Assembly (NCBI GenBank): GCA_033782935.1 | Contig: JAWQEG010000290.1 | Span: forward strand, 1-64,000 | DNA: 64,000 nucleotides | Direction: 5' to 3' | Source of the DNA: Petrolisthes cinctipes | Taxonomy: Eukaryota; Arthropoda; Malacostraca; Decapoda; Porcellanidae | Shown: in pieces, positions 57,201 through 63,135 of the stretch | How the letters are laid out: each line of letters opens with the position of its first letter | Numbering within the stretch: position 1 is the first letter of the stretch | Made by a program: the position numbers and the translations under genes | The notes under the pieces: model-generated | Database searches by the model: none | The model's input: the letters and a program-made list of their open reading frames with translations, nothing else | What the model was told of the DNA's origin: nothing

Positions 57201-60200
57201 TCATAGTGTTGTTTTGGTGTGTGTATGTGCTTTGCTTCACCCCATCTGCACAGTTGCTTTGCCAGTTTGTGTATGTGATATTTGCACCTGCAAGTGTATG
57301 CAACCCTTAGGGGTAATGAACTAATAACTGCACTCTTAGCATATAACATGTCATTTGTGTATTAAGAATATAGACCACACAGACTTTAATCAGGGCTGTA
57401 AAAGATAGTTTTATATTCCACCTATTGTGAATGATTACCATACTAGACAAACTAAGTTACTTTTATTGAGACATTTACAGATAGGTGCTGAGGAGGAATA
57501 CGAGCCAAAGTTATGACTAATATCTGATAGATTTCACATACTGAGATGTATAAAGGATCAAAAGAAACTCCTTGTTACATCATCTAGAGTCAGAATTTTG
57601 TTCTTCAAACATTAACCATATGGCCTATGTTAAAATCTGTGGGATGGCTTAAGAGGGGCTCTGCTAGAGGGTAAATCCCATCCCTGTTGGTACAATCAGA
57701 AATGTACAGCCAGTCATAGAACAAGACCTCAGTAGAGAAGAGGATGATTGTCTTAGTTAAAGTCATGGCTGCTGTGTCCTGAACCTATGATAAAGAGTGC
57801 AGAAAATATGTCTTGTCAGTCATAACAGTTCAGAACTTGGGGTGGCATTCCAGTTAAGCTCTCACAACCTATAGCCGTTCTTGGTCAGGATTAGGAGAGG
57901 CATTTAGGCAGAACTATCCAGGAATCACCTTGTTTAATTTAATGCAGTATTTTATACTACAGTATTCCTATTACATTGATGGTGAAAATAGGCCAAGTGT
58001 GCTGGGGCAAGATGCACTCTGAACTCCTGTCAAATTAGTTTAGAGACACAAGACGCAAGTTCAAATCCAAAACTATGATGGGAATTTAAGTGCACCTTAT
58101 TGTTTATCCTGTGCACTTGACGTGTGCCATATGGGGTATCTGTGATATTGTCAATGTTTTGGAGGAAGCAGTATCTGTTAATTCCATAACTAAATCATGA
58201 GACCATTATGAGTAGCATTTCATGTTTTTAGTAATTTCCAGTGTTATAGTACAGTATTCTACTGTTAGTAGATTGCCAGTTTTTGTAATATGTATAACAG
58301 TTAACAAAATTACTAAAAATTTCAATTTGAAAAATGGTTCCTTTTCACCAACATCAATAATATGCTATTGCAGCAGGTGTTGCTTCTTATCGCCTATCAA
58401 GGGATTTATTGACTTTTGCACAGATACAATAGTGGCTGAAAATTATTTAGCAGTAGGTGCATGATGCTTGACTTATGAAGAGAAAAAGTGTGTTGAATAT
58501 ATGTACTGCAACCTCATGAAGGCAAAAAGTCTTCAGACTTGGATACTGTATACTGTACTGTAATGTACAATATAATTTATTTCATGAAATAACTTTTTCT
58601 TCTCACAAGGCACCCCATTATAGCATGATTTAGTAAAGGCCATTTTTGTTTGGTCTTGGAAATTTTATCTTTTATATTAGCACTCACAGTAATGCATCAG
58701 TATTATGTCATGGATAGAGATAGAAAGAGTGCAGGCTATAATTGTTTGATGCCTCGCTAAATGGATAAACTTTTAAAGAATATACTGTACATTGTTTGAC
58801 ATTTTACGTAGTCATTTCCAAGCTGAATGAATTATAAATGAATAATGATACTGTAATTATGAATTAATAATGTTTTCTGCTCTACTGAGAGTCTTAAGGA
58901 AATCATTAACATACAAAGTAGAAGCAGTTATAATGATATAATTACTGTAAGAAGTGAAGAATAGTGCAGGAGTTACATGGAAAAGGATGACTACTGAATC
59001 CTCCAAACTATGTCATGAAGCAATTTTCCTATTAGTAACATTAAGGTGATTTGTTTCTGGGATAGTTTAGAGGAATCAGTTGCCTGTCAGTTTACCTTCT
59101 GCTCAGTACTTCATACTTTAGTAAATCTCAATATTTTTTTTATATGAACTGAGAGAAGCTGTCTTGCCCAGTTAACACCTTAAGGGAATGCTGAAATTTA
59201 TAGGGTTAGATCATGTAACTACTGTAAGTACTTTTGTGCGAATTGAAGTATTTGAACTTATTTAACCTTGTTCAAGTGAAATTATCTTGGCAAAAACTAG
59301 CAACATCCATGTCTCATATTACCCCACTATGGTATAGGGGACTGAGGTTGTGTTACCATAACTAGATCACTGAAAGGAGGTGACCAATACAGTCCCAGTG
59401 CTGTAAATCTATATAAAAAGTTATTTATAATGTACTGTTGCTTTACTGTATCGACCAAGGCTAATTCGGTTTTATAATTATTAGTGCTTCCAATTTCCAG
59501 GAGCACCAATAAGTTGAAAAAGTAAGAGGTGTTCATTTTTATAATGTGTATGTTTGTATGGCATTTACGAAGAAATGCCGTTTCTGTTTACATACTTTAC
59601 CATTATATACATCAGAGTTAATCATATGCATGTAATTTTTATCATACACTGATATATAAATTATGTTTAAGATTATACGTGTATACTATCACCAAAATAT
59701 TTAGTAGGCAACTTGTGCAACCACAAATGCAACAGTGTAGCTACATCTATAAGTTCACCAGAGGAGGGTGGCGATAAACTCCTGAAATACATTATTTTTT
59801 TACACGTGTTTTTTGTTATGATTTTGAGAATAATTTTTCTTAGTCATACATAGGTAAAAGATTTAAGGGCCTTTATTGACTTGCAGGGAATGTTGTGGAA
59901 GTCCCCACAATCTCCCTGGAGTCCCCTGTGCCAACCCCTTCCCCACAGCCCTCCCCTCCACCCTCACCCCTTCAACCCTCCAACCCCCCCACCCCACCCT
60001 CCACCAGCACTCCTCTCACCTTCCCTAACCTCACACCCATTAACCTCTCCACTAACAACAATAAAAACTCTGGCCGCCACTCACCACGCCACAGCACTTC
60101 ATCTGACTCTGCCATGACCCTCTCGCTATCTAGTAGCTTGCTTGCCAAAGATACTGGTTCTATAGCAAGTTCTGAGTCCTCCCCAGAACCCACACCTCTG

Positions 60201-61020
60201 AATAAGGAGATATTCCCTGATTCTTTTGTGCCAAAGAGCTCCTCCCCTCCATCTCTGCCTTCACCCCCACCAAGGAAAATACCCCCCCAAACTATTGCTG
60301 CTACTACTACTCCTACTGCTACTGTCCAACAAGATGTTTCTCCTCCTGAACCACCACAGCAAAAGGAAGCTTTCCCTGATAAATTAGTGCCCCAGGATTC
60401 ACCCTCTACCCTTAAGCCTGTACCTTACATTAGGTCTACCAGCGTCAATGAAACGGCCTCCATGCCAAGTTCTGGTACCTCCAAGACTGATCAGTCTTTG
60501 AAAGCTCCCATACCTAAAAATAGGTCACTCAGCACTTCTGCTGCCCCTAAAATTGTGGAGAAGACAGTGTTCTCCTTCCCAAGCAAGGAGTCCAGTATCA
60601 AAAAGGGTTCTGCCTTGGCAGCTTTAGCTTCTGCTACTTCTAAACTACCCTTTGTGGAAAGTGAAGAAGTTCCCTCCTCTCCTGCTTATAAAACCAGTAA
60701 CTCTGAACTAACATTCCCTGCTCCTAAATCACCGCCTTACTCTAACGGTGTAGACGACCCTGTTCCACCCACTCCCACCACCCCTAGTGCTTCTGTGTGT
60801 AGTATGGGGTCAGGATCTGGCACTCCCTCTGGCCCTGCAACCCCCCTGGACAGTAGCTGCGGCCCCTCCCCTGCTCCAACCTCCCGCTCCTCCCATGGAA
60901 CACCGGGGCTGGCTGAACGGCCAGGGGCCACTGTGGTACGCTCAGGCTCCCTCCATGAGAAGCCCACAACTCAGCCTGTCATTGATGAGTGGGAGAGGAA
61001 ACTTTATGGCAGGAATGCTA
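29824..61020 (+). CDS. Rip11: Class I Rab11 family-interacting protein (Rip11-like), 5' part, 10 exons
   Basis: Joined exons: 29824-29854, 33363-33401, 39780-39885, 47172-47309, 47572-47735, 48041-48106, 48650-48810, 48985-49069, 51536-51616, 59887-61020; all GT-AG and phase-consistent, 668 codons plus one base. N-terminal C2 domain (about residues 5-125): MWQPTHLQVTVQRARNINYK, NDAFVVIALGKDKF, WHEECEL, LGLDEFLGQ, WHRLKGKP and GELEFKVAFT. Next come a basic linker (HKPGKKKSRKG), an acidic/Ser cluster (SDSDEDDFGFDEE), SSSPYSTVSRGSSL and a long Pro/Ser-rich region ending DEWERKLYGRN. Length and order fit vertebrate FIP1/FIP2/FIP5 and Drosophila Rip11. In that class the C2 domain binds phosphatidic acid and PIP3 at the plasma membrane without calcium, and a C-terminal coiled coil binds Rab11 to drive recycling-endosome traffic. 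That coiled coil is not visible and must lie beyond the right edge. The ATG is chosen because it starts the PTHxQVTV segment expected at the C2 start. Confidence 0.9.
29895..30095. repeat. Degenerate CTTCATTATTAC(C) tandem repeat
   Basis: About a dozen units of (T)CTTC(A/G)TTATTACCT with variable T-run spacers, starting 40 bp after the Rip11 exon 1 donor. It also makes long runs of acceptor-like pyrimidine. Confidence 0.8.
30165..30438. repeat. Dispersed repeat pair, copy 1
   Basis: ACCATTCTAAGACACTTTTC, GAGATGCCCCGTTTTCGAGA, CTGACCTTACCTGACCTGAC and AACACTGC recur at 31013-31247 as ACAATTCTAAGACTATTTTC, TGCAAATGCCCCATTTCCAA, CTGACCTTACCTAACCTAGC and AACACTGC. Copy 1 has three ACTACCGGGA(C/T)(C/A)TAACC units. 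Confidence 0.75.
31013..31247. repeat. Dispersed repeat pair, copy 2
   Basis: Same element as 30165-30438, in the same orientation and shorter because it has fewer ACTACCGGGA units. Confidence 0.75.
32072..32157. repeat. Family C inverted repeat, internally deleted (C5)
   Basis: AGGCAAGAACATTGGTGGTG, TTGCCGATAGCATGGTACTG then ATCGTCATCACGATGGATAT and TCTTGCTAACGCCCC. The central part is missing. Confidence 0.6.
33363..33401 (+). CDS. Rip11: Rip11 exon 2
   Basis: 39 bp. Acceptor TTTCGTTTCAG ends at 33362; donor GTGAGT starts at 33402. It encodes QRARNINYKGKN between two split codons (V and D). This is the first C2 beta strand and loop. Confidence 0.87.
33513..33751. repeat. Tandem duplication with AT and AC runs
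   Basis: GACTGTTATATGTGAGTGAT ... GAAAGATGAG (33513-33639) is repeated from 33640 to 33751. The copies differ mainly in the length of the ATAT and ACAC tracts. Confidence 0.85.
33905..33945 (+). repeat. Family S 3' end
   Basis: ATGCGCCACATGACCTCGCC then TAATGTCAATCAATCAATCA: the terminal part of the element at 28425 and 46341, with its ATCA tail. Confidence 0.6.
34295..34325. repeat. (CT)n microsatellite
   Basis: About fifteen CT units. Confidence 0.95.
34528..34733. mobile_element. TA-flanked MITE, copy 1 of pair
   Basis: TA|CAGCCACAATCAATAACCACC ... GGTGGATATTTGATTGTGGTTG|TA. Terminal inverted repeats of about 40 bp. The internal TATGAGGTGCTGCAAAATCA and CGTGTTGTTCTTTATTACCA are shared with 38729-38938. 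Confidence 0.85.
35091..35293. mobile_element. TA-flanked MITE with CAATCGGCCTCAGG ends
   Basis: TA|CAATCGGCCTCAGGAATTCG ... CGAATTCCTGAGGCCGACTG|TA; 203 bp with terminal inverted repeats of about 24 bp. Only one copy is seen in the window. Confidence 0.8.
36161..36187. repeat. (AC)n microsatellite
   Basis: About thirteen AC units directly abutting the LINE tail at 36187. Confidence 0.95.
36187..36312 (+). mobile_element. CR1/Jockey-like LINE C-terminal remnant
   Basis: A 41-codon open segment with stop: IPNRVIEQWNELPEEVVCAK and NMHNFREKYDNW. The pattern RV(I/V)..WN.LPE.VV.A....F is the usual end of CR1/Jockey-type reverse-transcriptase ORFs. It is 5'-truncated at the AC run. It has no start codon, so simple ORF lists miss it. 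Confidence 0.65.
36646..36807. mobile_element. TTAA-flanked palindromic element, sub-type A (A4, reverse)
   Basis: TTAAGGGGGTAATTCACTTT ... GTACTTCCCCCCCTTAA; 162 bp with TTAA at both ends. Arms ATTTCCTTCAAAGTATGCCA and GGAATAGTTTGGAGGAATCA. Confidence 0.85.
36834..37019. mobile_element. TA-flanked MITE with CTATGGTGCAC ends, copy 1
   Basis: TA|CTATGGTGCACAAAAGTTTG and CAGCCAGCCACAATATA on the left; TGTGTTTGGCTGTGGGAATG, AACTTTTTGCACACCACGG|TA on the right. A second copy with a damaged left end is at 40073-40247. Confidence 0.75.
38583..38607. repeat. (TG)n microsatellite
   Basis: About twelve TG units. Confidence 0.95.
38729..38938. mobile_element. TA-flanked MITE, copy 2 of pair
   Basis: TA|CAGCCACAATCAAATAACCA ... 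GATATTTGATTGTGGCTG|TA; 210 bp. It is the better preserved relative of 34528-34733. Confidence 0.87.
38990..39770. repeat. Long pyrimidine-rich tract
   Basis: Nearly 800 bp of the + strand is C/T-rich (TTCCTTCTCTCGTCTCTCTT-like), ending at the acceptor of the next Rip11 exon. Open frames in it on either strand are low-complexity (Ser/Phe/Leu or Arg/Glu). Confidence 0.85.
39780..39885 (+). CDS. Rip11: Rip11 exon 3, C2 domain
   Basis: Acceptor CCCCTCACAG ends at 39779 (the final AG is at 39778-39779); donor GTGAGT starts at 39886. It encodes TNDAFVVIALGKDKFQTSIK and DKATSSVEWHEECE. FIP5 has TSDAYTVIQVGREKYSTS and PEWREECSF here. Phase 1 in, phase 2 out. Confidence 0.93.
39915..40068. mobile_element. 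Family C inverted-repeat element (C6)
   Basis: GGCCATGTGCAACAACAACA, TTCATTGTATTGACGATTGG then GGTACCACACCTTCGTCAAC, ACCGTGAATGTTCTTGCATA, CGGTCC. It shows the longest right arm of the family. Confidence 0.75.
40073..40247. mobile_element. MITE with CTATGGTGCAC ends, copy 2
   Basis: CCCAGCCAGTCACAATATAG near the left; AATATTGTGGCTGGGAATAA and ACTTTTGTGCACCATAG|TA at the right. The outermost left end has been lost. The internal ATGTGTTTTGTCGTTAGAAC matches GTGTTTTGCCGTTCGAAC of copy 1. Confidence 0.65.
40395..40467. mobile_element. 73-bp TA-flanked hairpin MITE
   Basis: TA|CAGTCGCGACACATATATAG, TCCTTGA ... TCAAGGACTATGTGCCGCGACTG|TA. Nearly the whole element is stem (about 25 bp) with a loop of about 22 nt. 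In size and shape it resembles a microRNA-type precursor. Confidence 0.75.
41150..41292. repeat. Palindromic repeat, sub-type A (A5, forward)
   Basis: GAAATGATTCCTCCAAACTA, TTCCAAGCAATAGAACACCA, GGTCCCGTTTCCTGGCATAC and TTTGGAGGAATCATGGCACT; right end GAATTACCCCCTTAA. The left end has been lost. Confidence 0.8.
41860..42250. repeat. Degenerate GGT/GTA-rich repeat
   Basis: Runs of GGTGGT, GGTAGT and GATGGT. Similar short tracts lie at 43195-43275 and 44094-44215. The minus strand gives Thr/Pro/His-rich spurious frames. Confidence 0.7.
42034..42151. mobile_element. Family C inverted-repeat element (C7)
   Basis: AGAACATTCATGGTGTATAC, GATTGTGTGGTACCGGTACG, then CTATGGAGCCGTC, AGTACTACACCACGAATGTT and CTTGCATACGGCCC. 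Confidence 0.7.
42677..42698. repeat. (CA)n microsatellite
   Basis: Short CA run followed by GATAGATAG. Confidence 0.9.
43001..43142. repeat. Palindromic repeat, sub-type A (A6, forward)
   Basis: TTGGTAAATCTGGAGCCACT, TATTCCTCCAAACTTTTCCA, AGCAACAGGCCACCATTATA; the right arm is decayed but keeps GTACCAAAAGTGTACTGTCC. Confidence 0.75.
44294..44323. repeat. (CT)n microsatellite
   Basis: About fifteen CT units. Confidence 0.95.
44624..44776. mobile_element. TTAA-starting palindromic element, sub-type A (A7, reverse)
   Basis: TTAAGGGGGTAATATACTTT, AGAGCGCCTTGATCCCTCCA, AAGTATGCCGGGAAACAGGG; the right arm is decayed (AAAGATTGGAGGAATACGTC). It lies 55 bp from A8 in the opposite orientation. Confidence 0.75.
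44832..44992. mobile_element. Palindromic element, sub-type A (A8, forward)
   Basis: TTAAGAGGGAAGTGCATTGT, TGGTAAATCGGGAGAAACAT; right arm GGTCTTGTTTTCTGGCATAA, ATTGGAGGAATCACGGCGCT, CCAAAAGTGTTTTAACCCCC. Together with A7 it makes an inverted pair. Confidence 0.78.
45200..45292. repeat. (CT)n microsatellite, 93 bp
   Basis: The longest simple repeat in the window, uninterrupted. Confidence 0.98.
46341..46501 (+). mobile_element. Dispersed retroelement with ATCA tail, family S (S2)
   Basis: Same as 28425-28570: GGTTTTGGCGCCCCTTCGGC, ACTAGCTTTCAGTTCTTCAA, TGACCTCGCTGTTGTGGCGC and then (CAAT)n. Slightly longer because of an extra CACCTCTCTATCACC segment. Confidence 0.72.
46505..46619. mobile_element. 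115-bp inverted-repeat element
   Basis: TGTAAACTTTAGGAAGGCAG and AAGCCAGTGA face TCACTGACCTCTGCCTTCCT and AAAGTTCACA. The stem is about 28 bp. It starts four bases after the S2 tail. Confidence 0.75.
46986..47146. mobile_element. Palindromic element, sub-type A (A9, forward)
   Basis: TTAAAGGGGTAGTACAGTGT, AGGTAAATCTGGAGCAACTG, GCTCCTGTTTCCTGTCATAC, TTTGGAGGAATCAAGGCTCT, CCAAAAGTGTATTACCCCCT. It ends 25 bp before the acceptor of the next Rip11 exon. Confidence 0.82.
47172..47309 (+). CDS. Rip11: Rip11 exon 4, C2 domain
   Basis: Acceptor TGTGTTCCTCAG ends at 47171; donor GTGAGC starts at 47310. It encodes AIPTQGNTALVSLTVYHRNA, LGLDEFLGQVQLPLSDFDV and YERPRN. L.(G/D)(V/L)D(K/E)FLGQ is the FIP C2 signature. 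Phase 2 in, phase 2 out. Confidence 0.95.
47572..47735 (+). CDS. Rip11: Rip11 exon 5, end of C2 and basic linker
   Basis: Acceptor TTATATTACAG ends at 47571; donor GTAAGA starts at 47736. It encodes WHRLKGKPEKDRKKGEKERG, ELEFKVAFTVKSGSLLDVSN and KKDKNKSITSLKNL. W(Y/H)(K/R)L..KP.K..KERGE(I/L)E is typical of class I FIPs. Phase 2 in, phase 1 out. Confidence 0.95.
47736..48040. other. Rip11 intron 5
   Basis: 305 bp of AT-rich sequence with GTACAGTA words; no repeat family member is seen. Confidence 0.7.
48041..48106 (+). CDS. Rip11: Rip11 exon 6
   Basis: Acceptor TTTTTTTCAG ends at 48040; donor GTAAGT starts at 48107. It encodes GSLMSLGNKEKANLKSFAKS and V, a basic, Ser-rich segment after C2. 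Phase 1 in, phase 1 out. Confidence 0.88.
48107..48649. other. Rip11 intron 6
   Basis: 543 bp, AT-rich with several GTACAGTA-type words; no exon or recognised element. Confidence 0.7.
48650..48810 (+). CDS. Rip11: Rip11 exon 7
   Basis: Acceptor TACTACTTAG ends at 48649; donor GTGAGT starts at 48811. It encodes HRIDKIAHKPGKKKSRKGSD and ends GVISDSDEDDFG, an acidic patch that could be a CK2 target. Phase 1 in, phase 0 out. A minus-strand Cys-rich frame here is a shadow. Confidence 0.92.
48957..48980. repeat. (TTTA)n microsatellite
   Basis: Short tetranucleotide run directly before the exon 8 acceptor; it forms part of its pyrimidine-rich stretch. Confidence 0.85.
48985..49069 (+). CDS. Rip11: Rip11 exon 8
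   Basis: Acceptor TTATTTTTCAG ends at 48984; donor GTGAGT starts at 49070. It encodes FDEEVRVNTGSSSPYSTVSR and GSSLQEGH. Phase 0 in, phase 1 out. Confidence 0.92.
49492..49652 (+). CDS. Rip11: Possible alternative 3' exon of Rip11
   Basis: After CCCCAAAG (to 49491) the sequence is open for 52 codons in the phase left by exon 8. It reads PSPFRRIHTPVRRPRSCVLP and RREAVILRQSTI and stops at TGA 49650-49652. The Arg/Pro-rich start looks coding and GTCCCAGTCCATTCCGTCG is CG-richer than its surroundings. The pyrimidine tract before it is poor, so this is uncertain; it would give a protein without the Rab11-binding end. Confidence 0.27.
49651..50220. repeat. 285-bp tandem duplication without visible differences
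   Basis: Unit 49651-49935 (GATCGTTAAACTCTAATGAT ... GCTTCAAATTTTTTT) is followed directly by 49936-50220. Reading base by base I found no difference. It is either a very recent duplication or an assembly error. Confidence 0.95.
51536..51616 (+). CDS. Rip11: Rip11 exon 9
   Basis: Acceptor TTGTGTACAG ends at 51535; donor GTAAGT starts at 51617. It encodes DDVPRHNGANQFMQDSRAPP and KPARLG between split codons. APPKPARLG is a short proline motif of the SH3-ligand kind. Phase 1 in, phase 1 out. Confidence 0.88.
52455..52600. mobile_element. Possible small inverted-repeat element
   Basis: GGGCCTCGTCACACCAAGGT at the left and ACACGTGACGAGACC with TTGGACCTTAA at the right share a terminal inverted repeat of about 12 bp (GGYCTCGTCAC). 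Only one copy; target duplication not clear. Confidence 0.35.
52737..52806. repeat. 70-nt hairpin built on GTACAGTAC
   Basis: Left arm ACTACAGTACAGTACAGTAC, ATGTTATTCAAC; loop ATCTTGTG; right arm GTTGAATAACATACTGTACT, GTACTGTAGT. The arms pair almost perfectly (two extra bases on the left). Confidence 0.9.
53442..53453. repeat. Target-site duplication, left copy
   Basis: ATCAGAGTCGTA is repeated at 55709-55720 and brackets both LINE copies. Confidence 0.8.
53454..54726 (+). mobile_element. Non-LTR retrotransposon (LINE), 5'-truncated, copy 1
   Basis: An open frame (53463-54692) covers the second half of a reverse transcriptase: LYAAFMDLEKAYGRVDR (catalytic Asp of motif A; family members usually read KAYDRV), GLRQGCVMSPWLFNIY, SLFADDTVLMAE (FADD catalytic pair) and KYLGTVMCKHG. 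The C-terminal tail follows: LTYASETWTWSRAHQSR, LRWFGHVERM, RGRPPVRWQNRVEEYV and a WNRENW...H...H zinc-knuckle-like end. It stops at TAG 54690 and then has AGGGAACGAGGCGTCGGAGC and a GATA tail. The 5' part (endonuclease, RT fingers) is missing. The clade is not assigned. Being intact and lying inside an intron of a conserved gene, it looks young. Confidence 0.92.
54727..55708 (+). mobile_element. LINE, 5'-truncated, copy 2 (head-to-tail)
   Basis: It starts within the GATA tail of copy 1 and corresponds to copy 1 from about 53748 on: KAKVNGLGVKLRLNEANWSL, SLFADDTVLMAE, LTYASETWTWSRAHQSR and LRWFGHVERM. The frame is open to 55700. In place of the copy 1 stop it reads on through the tail as GGSSWIERGVGAIDR. 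Many scattered substitutions against copy 1 show that it is not a direct duplicate but a second insertion. It ends in (GATA)5. Confidence 0.92.
55709..55720. repeat. Target-site duplication, right copy
   Basis: ATCAGAGTCGTA, identical to 53442-53453; the first two bases may also belong to the GATA tail. Confidence 0.8.
55730..56051 (+). mobile_element. tRNA-derived SINE
   Basis: The head GGGGAGGTGGCTGAGTGGTT has an A box (TGGCTGAGTGG). GACTCATAACCTAGAGGTC resembles a tRNA-Met-type anticodon arm (CAT) and GGGAGATCGATTCTC a B box. A body of about 240 bp follows, with a TG run and GTAATGGGCTTGATTAAGCC, ending in AAAAAAAGAAAAAAAAAA. The layout is that of a Pol III SINE. It begins 9 bp after the LINE target duplication. 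Confidence 0.8.
56224..56354. repeat. Palindromic repeat, sub-type B (copy B8)
   Basis: GATGAATTGGTGGGCTACTA, ATTTTTCCAAACTACTCTAC, TGTTTCCTGTCATAGTTTGG, AGCCTTCCAATTTATCCACA. Confidence 0.75.
58980..59105. repeat. Palindromic repeat, sub-type B (copy B9)
   Basis: ACTACTGAATCCTCCAAACT, ATGTCATGAAGCAATTTTCC, TATTAGTAACATTAAGGTGA, TTTGTTTCTGGGATAGTTTA, GAGGAATCAGTTGCC. Confidence 0.8.
59887..61020 (+). CDS. Rip11: Rip11 exon 10, long Pro/Ser-rich region
   Basis: Acceptor TTGACTTGCAG ends at 59886; donor GTGAGT starts at 61021. It has 377 whole codons (residues 292-668), phase 1 in and phase 1 out. It starts NVVEVPTISLESP, then a Pro-dense block (PPPSPLQPSNPPTPP), a Ser-rich block (SDSAMTLSLSSSLLAKD), two copies of a KE(I/A)FPD..VP motif, FSFPSKESSIKKGSALAALA, a GSGSGTPSGPATPLDSS block and the end PVIDEWERKLYGRN. 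Such low-complexity phospho-rich regions sit between C2 and the Rab-binding domain in class I FIPs. A minus-strand frame and a + frame running past 61020 are shadows. Confidence 0.93.
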
Positions 61021-62318
61021 GTGAGTAGGCTTTCTCTCATGCCTTTCGGTGGTTACTGCTGCAGTTTTTTGTCGTCTGCAAATGAATTGACAATAAGCTA
61101 TGTTTGTAGAAGAGTAAACTTTCATGAAAGAACTGAGATTCAGACCAACCCAAGTGTAAACATTGCCAAGGTTTTTATTTATGCTCTCATTCATTATCAA
61201 AATGAAATATTTGTTGCCTTCACAAAGAAGTTTGAAGAAGGTTATGGTTTCACTTATGGTTATTTGTTGGTTAGGCTAGTTACCAACCATACTGCAAACC
61301 TAGAACCTCATGTTGTGTACAATTGGCTGGTTTTGATTCCCAGTTCCTCCAGTTGAGTTTATTCTTCAACAAAGTAACTACAATACTGTACTTTTGTGTC
61401 AGAATAAGTTATAATAACAGGGCCTTGTATGTATTTATGATGCAATGAAAATATGAATCGTTCGCATGATTCTTATGATTTGCTAAAGAGCATGTTGCAA
61501 AACAATATGACAGCTTTTAGGTTTAGGTTTGTAACACCTGTGGTTTTATATGTTTTCTCCATCTAGAACTCTGTTCCTCCATATGAGTGTGCATGAGTAG
61601 TATGACTGCAGAATAAAGAAGAATGCATAAGGAAACAATATTGAGGCTGTTAAGTACAAGAAAGTCTTAAATGTAGAAAAAGTATTTCCTTTATGATGAT
61701 TGTCTATTTCTGTGGTATAGACATGCAAGTCATTTAGGAATTTAAATTTGTATCTCTAATATAATGCAGACATACAAGCACGTAGCTGGTACTTAATGTA
61801 TACAGTATAATTATTCGCTCCCTTTCATTCAGTTCTTTTGTTTCTCTTCAGTATTTTACCTTAATTAGGAAACATTTTCACCTCAGTAATATTGCCTTTT
61901 TCAAAATATTTTATATCTGGTTCTGATATTTCTAGTCTGAAGTAAAACTTCACTTCTGACATGAACTCTTTTAAGAGACTGTACAGTATTTTAAGCTCTT
62001 TTCAAGTGTACAGTATTTGCATGATATCTTTAAGCATTTCTGAGAGGACTGTACTGTAGTAGGATCAGCAAACTCTCCAAGTGTTATCAGGTGCTGTAAA
62101 AGAAAAGATATTATTTGTCCACCTAAATAGAAAAGTTCCAGTATAAGTTGGATGTATTTTCTGTGAGTAAAATATTATGCATAAAACAGCCTTATTAAAG
62201 TAAGGGAGCTGTAAATACTTTGAATTGCCAAACTGCCTGTTGTGTGTGCATGAAGTTGGCAAAATGACTATCCAGTTAAAGAGTGGAACATCTTTAATAA
62301 ATTGAATTATAATTACAG

Positions 62319-62339
62319 GAACCTTAATTCGGAGCTCAG
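62319..62339 (+). CDS. Rip11: Possible 21-nt microexon of Rip11
   Basis: AATTATAATTACAG precedes GAACCTTAATTCGGAGCTCAG and GTAAAA follows. It is 21 nt long, phase 1 in and phase 1 out, so it would add RTLIRSS in frame after YGRNA. The donor is weak and there is no other support. Confidence 0.22.
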
Positions 62340-62653
62340 GTAAAAGCACCGCATTTGATTCCAACATAGTTTATCCCATTAGCTTAGAAGTAGATGAACC
62401 CATAAAGTACAGTACATATTAAAGCATACAGGCTTGTAGTATCCAGTAGCCTAGTGTCCTGCTTGTCTTGCTTGTTGCTTGTGTTGCAAGAATTGCTTTG
62501 CTTTTTTTTTTGTGATTCTTTTATGCTTGCTGTATCTTTATAATTATGTAGTTTCACTAAATCCTGGCTTTGTATTACTTTCTACAACCCTCTCATGCAC
62601 AGATACTGTAATTGTATGTCACATGGAATAAATGGGTAGATATTATTAGCAGA

Positions 62654-62813
62654 TTAAGGGGATAGTATACTTTTGGTACATTGGAGCACTGTAATTCCTC
62701 CAAAGTATGCCAGGAAACAGGACTATATGAACAAAAATAATGTTGGCCTGTTGCCTGGAATAGTTTGGAGGAATCAGTAGGTCCATATTTACCAACACTA
62801 CTACCCCCTAAAA
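62654..62813. mobile_element. TTAA-starting palindromic element, sub-type A (A10, reverse)
   Basis: TTAAGGGGATAGTATACTTT, TGGTACATTGGAGCACTGTA, AAGTATGCCAGGAAACAGGA, GGAATAGTTTGGAGGAATCA; right end CTACCCCCTAAAA, where TTAA has become CTAA. Confidence 0.85.
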
Positions 62814-62816
62814 ACT

Positions 62817-62935
62817 ATTGTACTCAATTCTTCCAAAATGTGCCACACAGCAGACCACCTAAAGTGAGGCAATGTAATCTGCTTCATGCTACAAATTGGA
62901 AGAGTGAGTAATGCTAGATTTATAAAAAGCATCTT
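62817..62935. repeat. Palindromic repeat, sub-type B-like (decayed)
   Basis: ACTCAATTCTTCCAAAATGT with GCCACACAGCAGACCACC on the left; CTACAAATTGGAAGAGTGAG on the right. Confidence 0.55.
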
Positions 62936-62994
62936 GCCATCTCTGTTACTTGGATTGTTTTCCCCATTCCATAGAAGTCAGTCTTCACTGCAAT

Positions 62995-63135
62995 ATTAGA
63001 GAGCTATTGGTTCCTCTAAACTGTGCCATGAAACCGATCCCCTGTTAGTAACATTGTGATCATTTATTTCCTGGCACAGTTTGGAGGAACCATTAGCCCT
63101 CCAAAATGACCACCAGAGATTATCTCCCATAAAGT
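62995..63135. repeat. Palindromic repeat, sub-type B (B10)
   Basis: GAGCTATTGGTTCCTCTAAA, CTGTGCCATGAAACCGATCC, CTGTTAGTAACATTGTGATC, CCTGGCACAGTTTGGAGGAA, TTAGCCCTCCAAAATGACCA. Confidence 0.82.

Larger units (their letters stand above)
51617..59886. other. Rip11 intron 9, hosts LINE and SINE insertions
   Basis: 8.3 kb. Holds a small inverted-repeat element (52455-52600), a 70-nt hairpin (52737-52806), the LINE pair (53454-55708), the SINE (55730-56051), B8 (56224-56354) and B9 (58980-59105). 56360-58970 shows only AT-rich sequence and short TG runs. Confidence 0.75.

Noticed and set aside
60737..60969. Minus-strand frames opposite Rip11 exon 10
   Set aside because: Shadows of the GC-rich coding exon; the + frame has matching splice phases and family composition.
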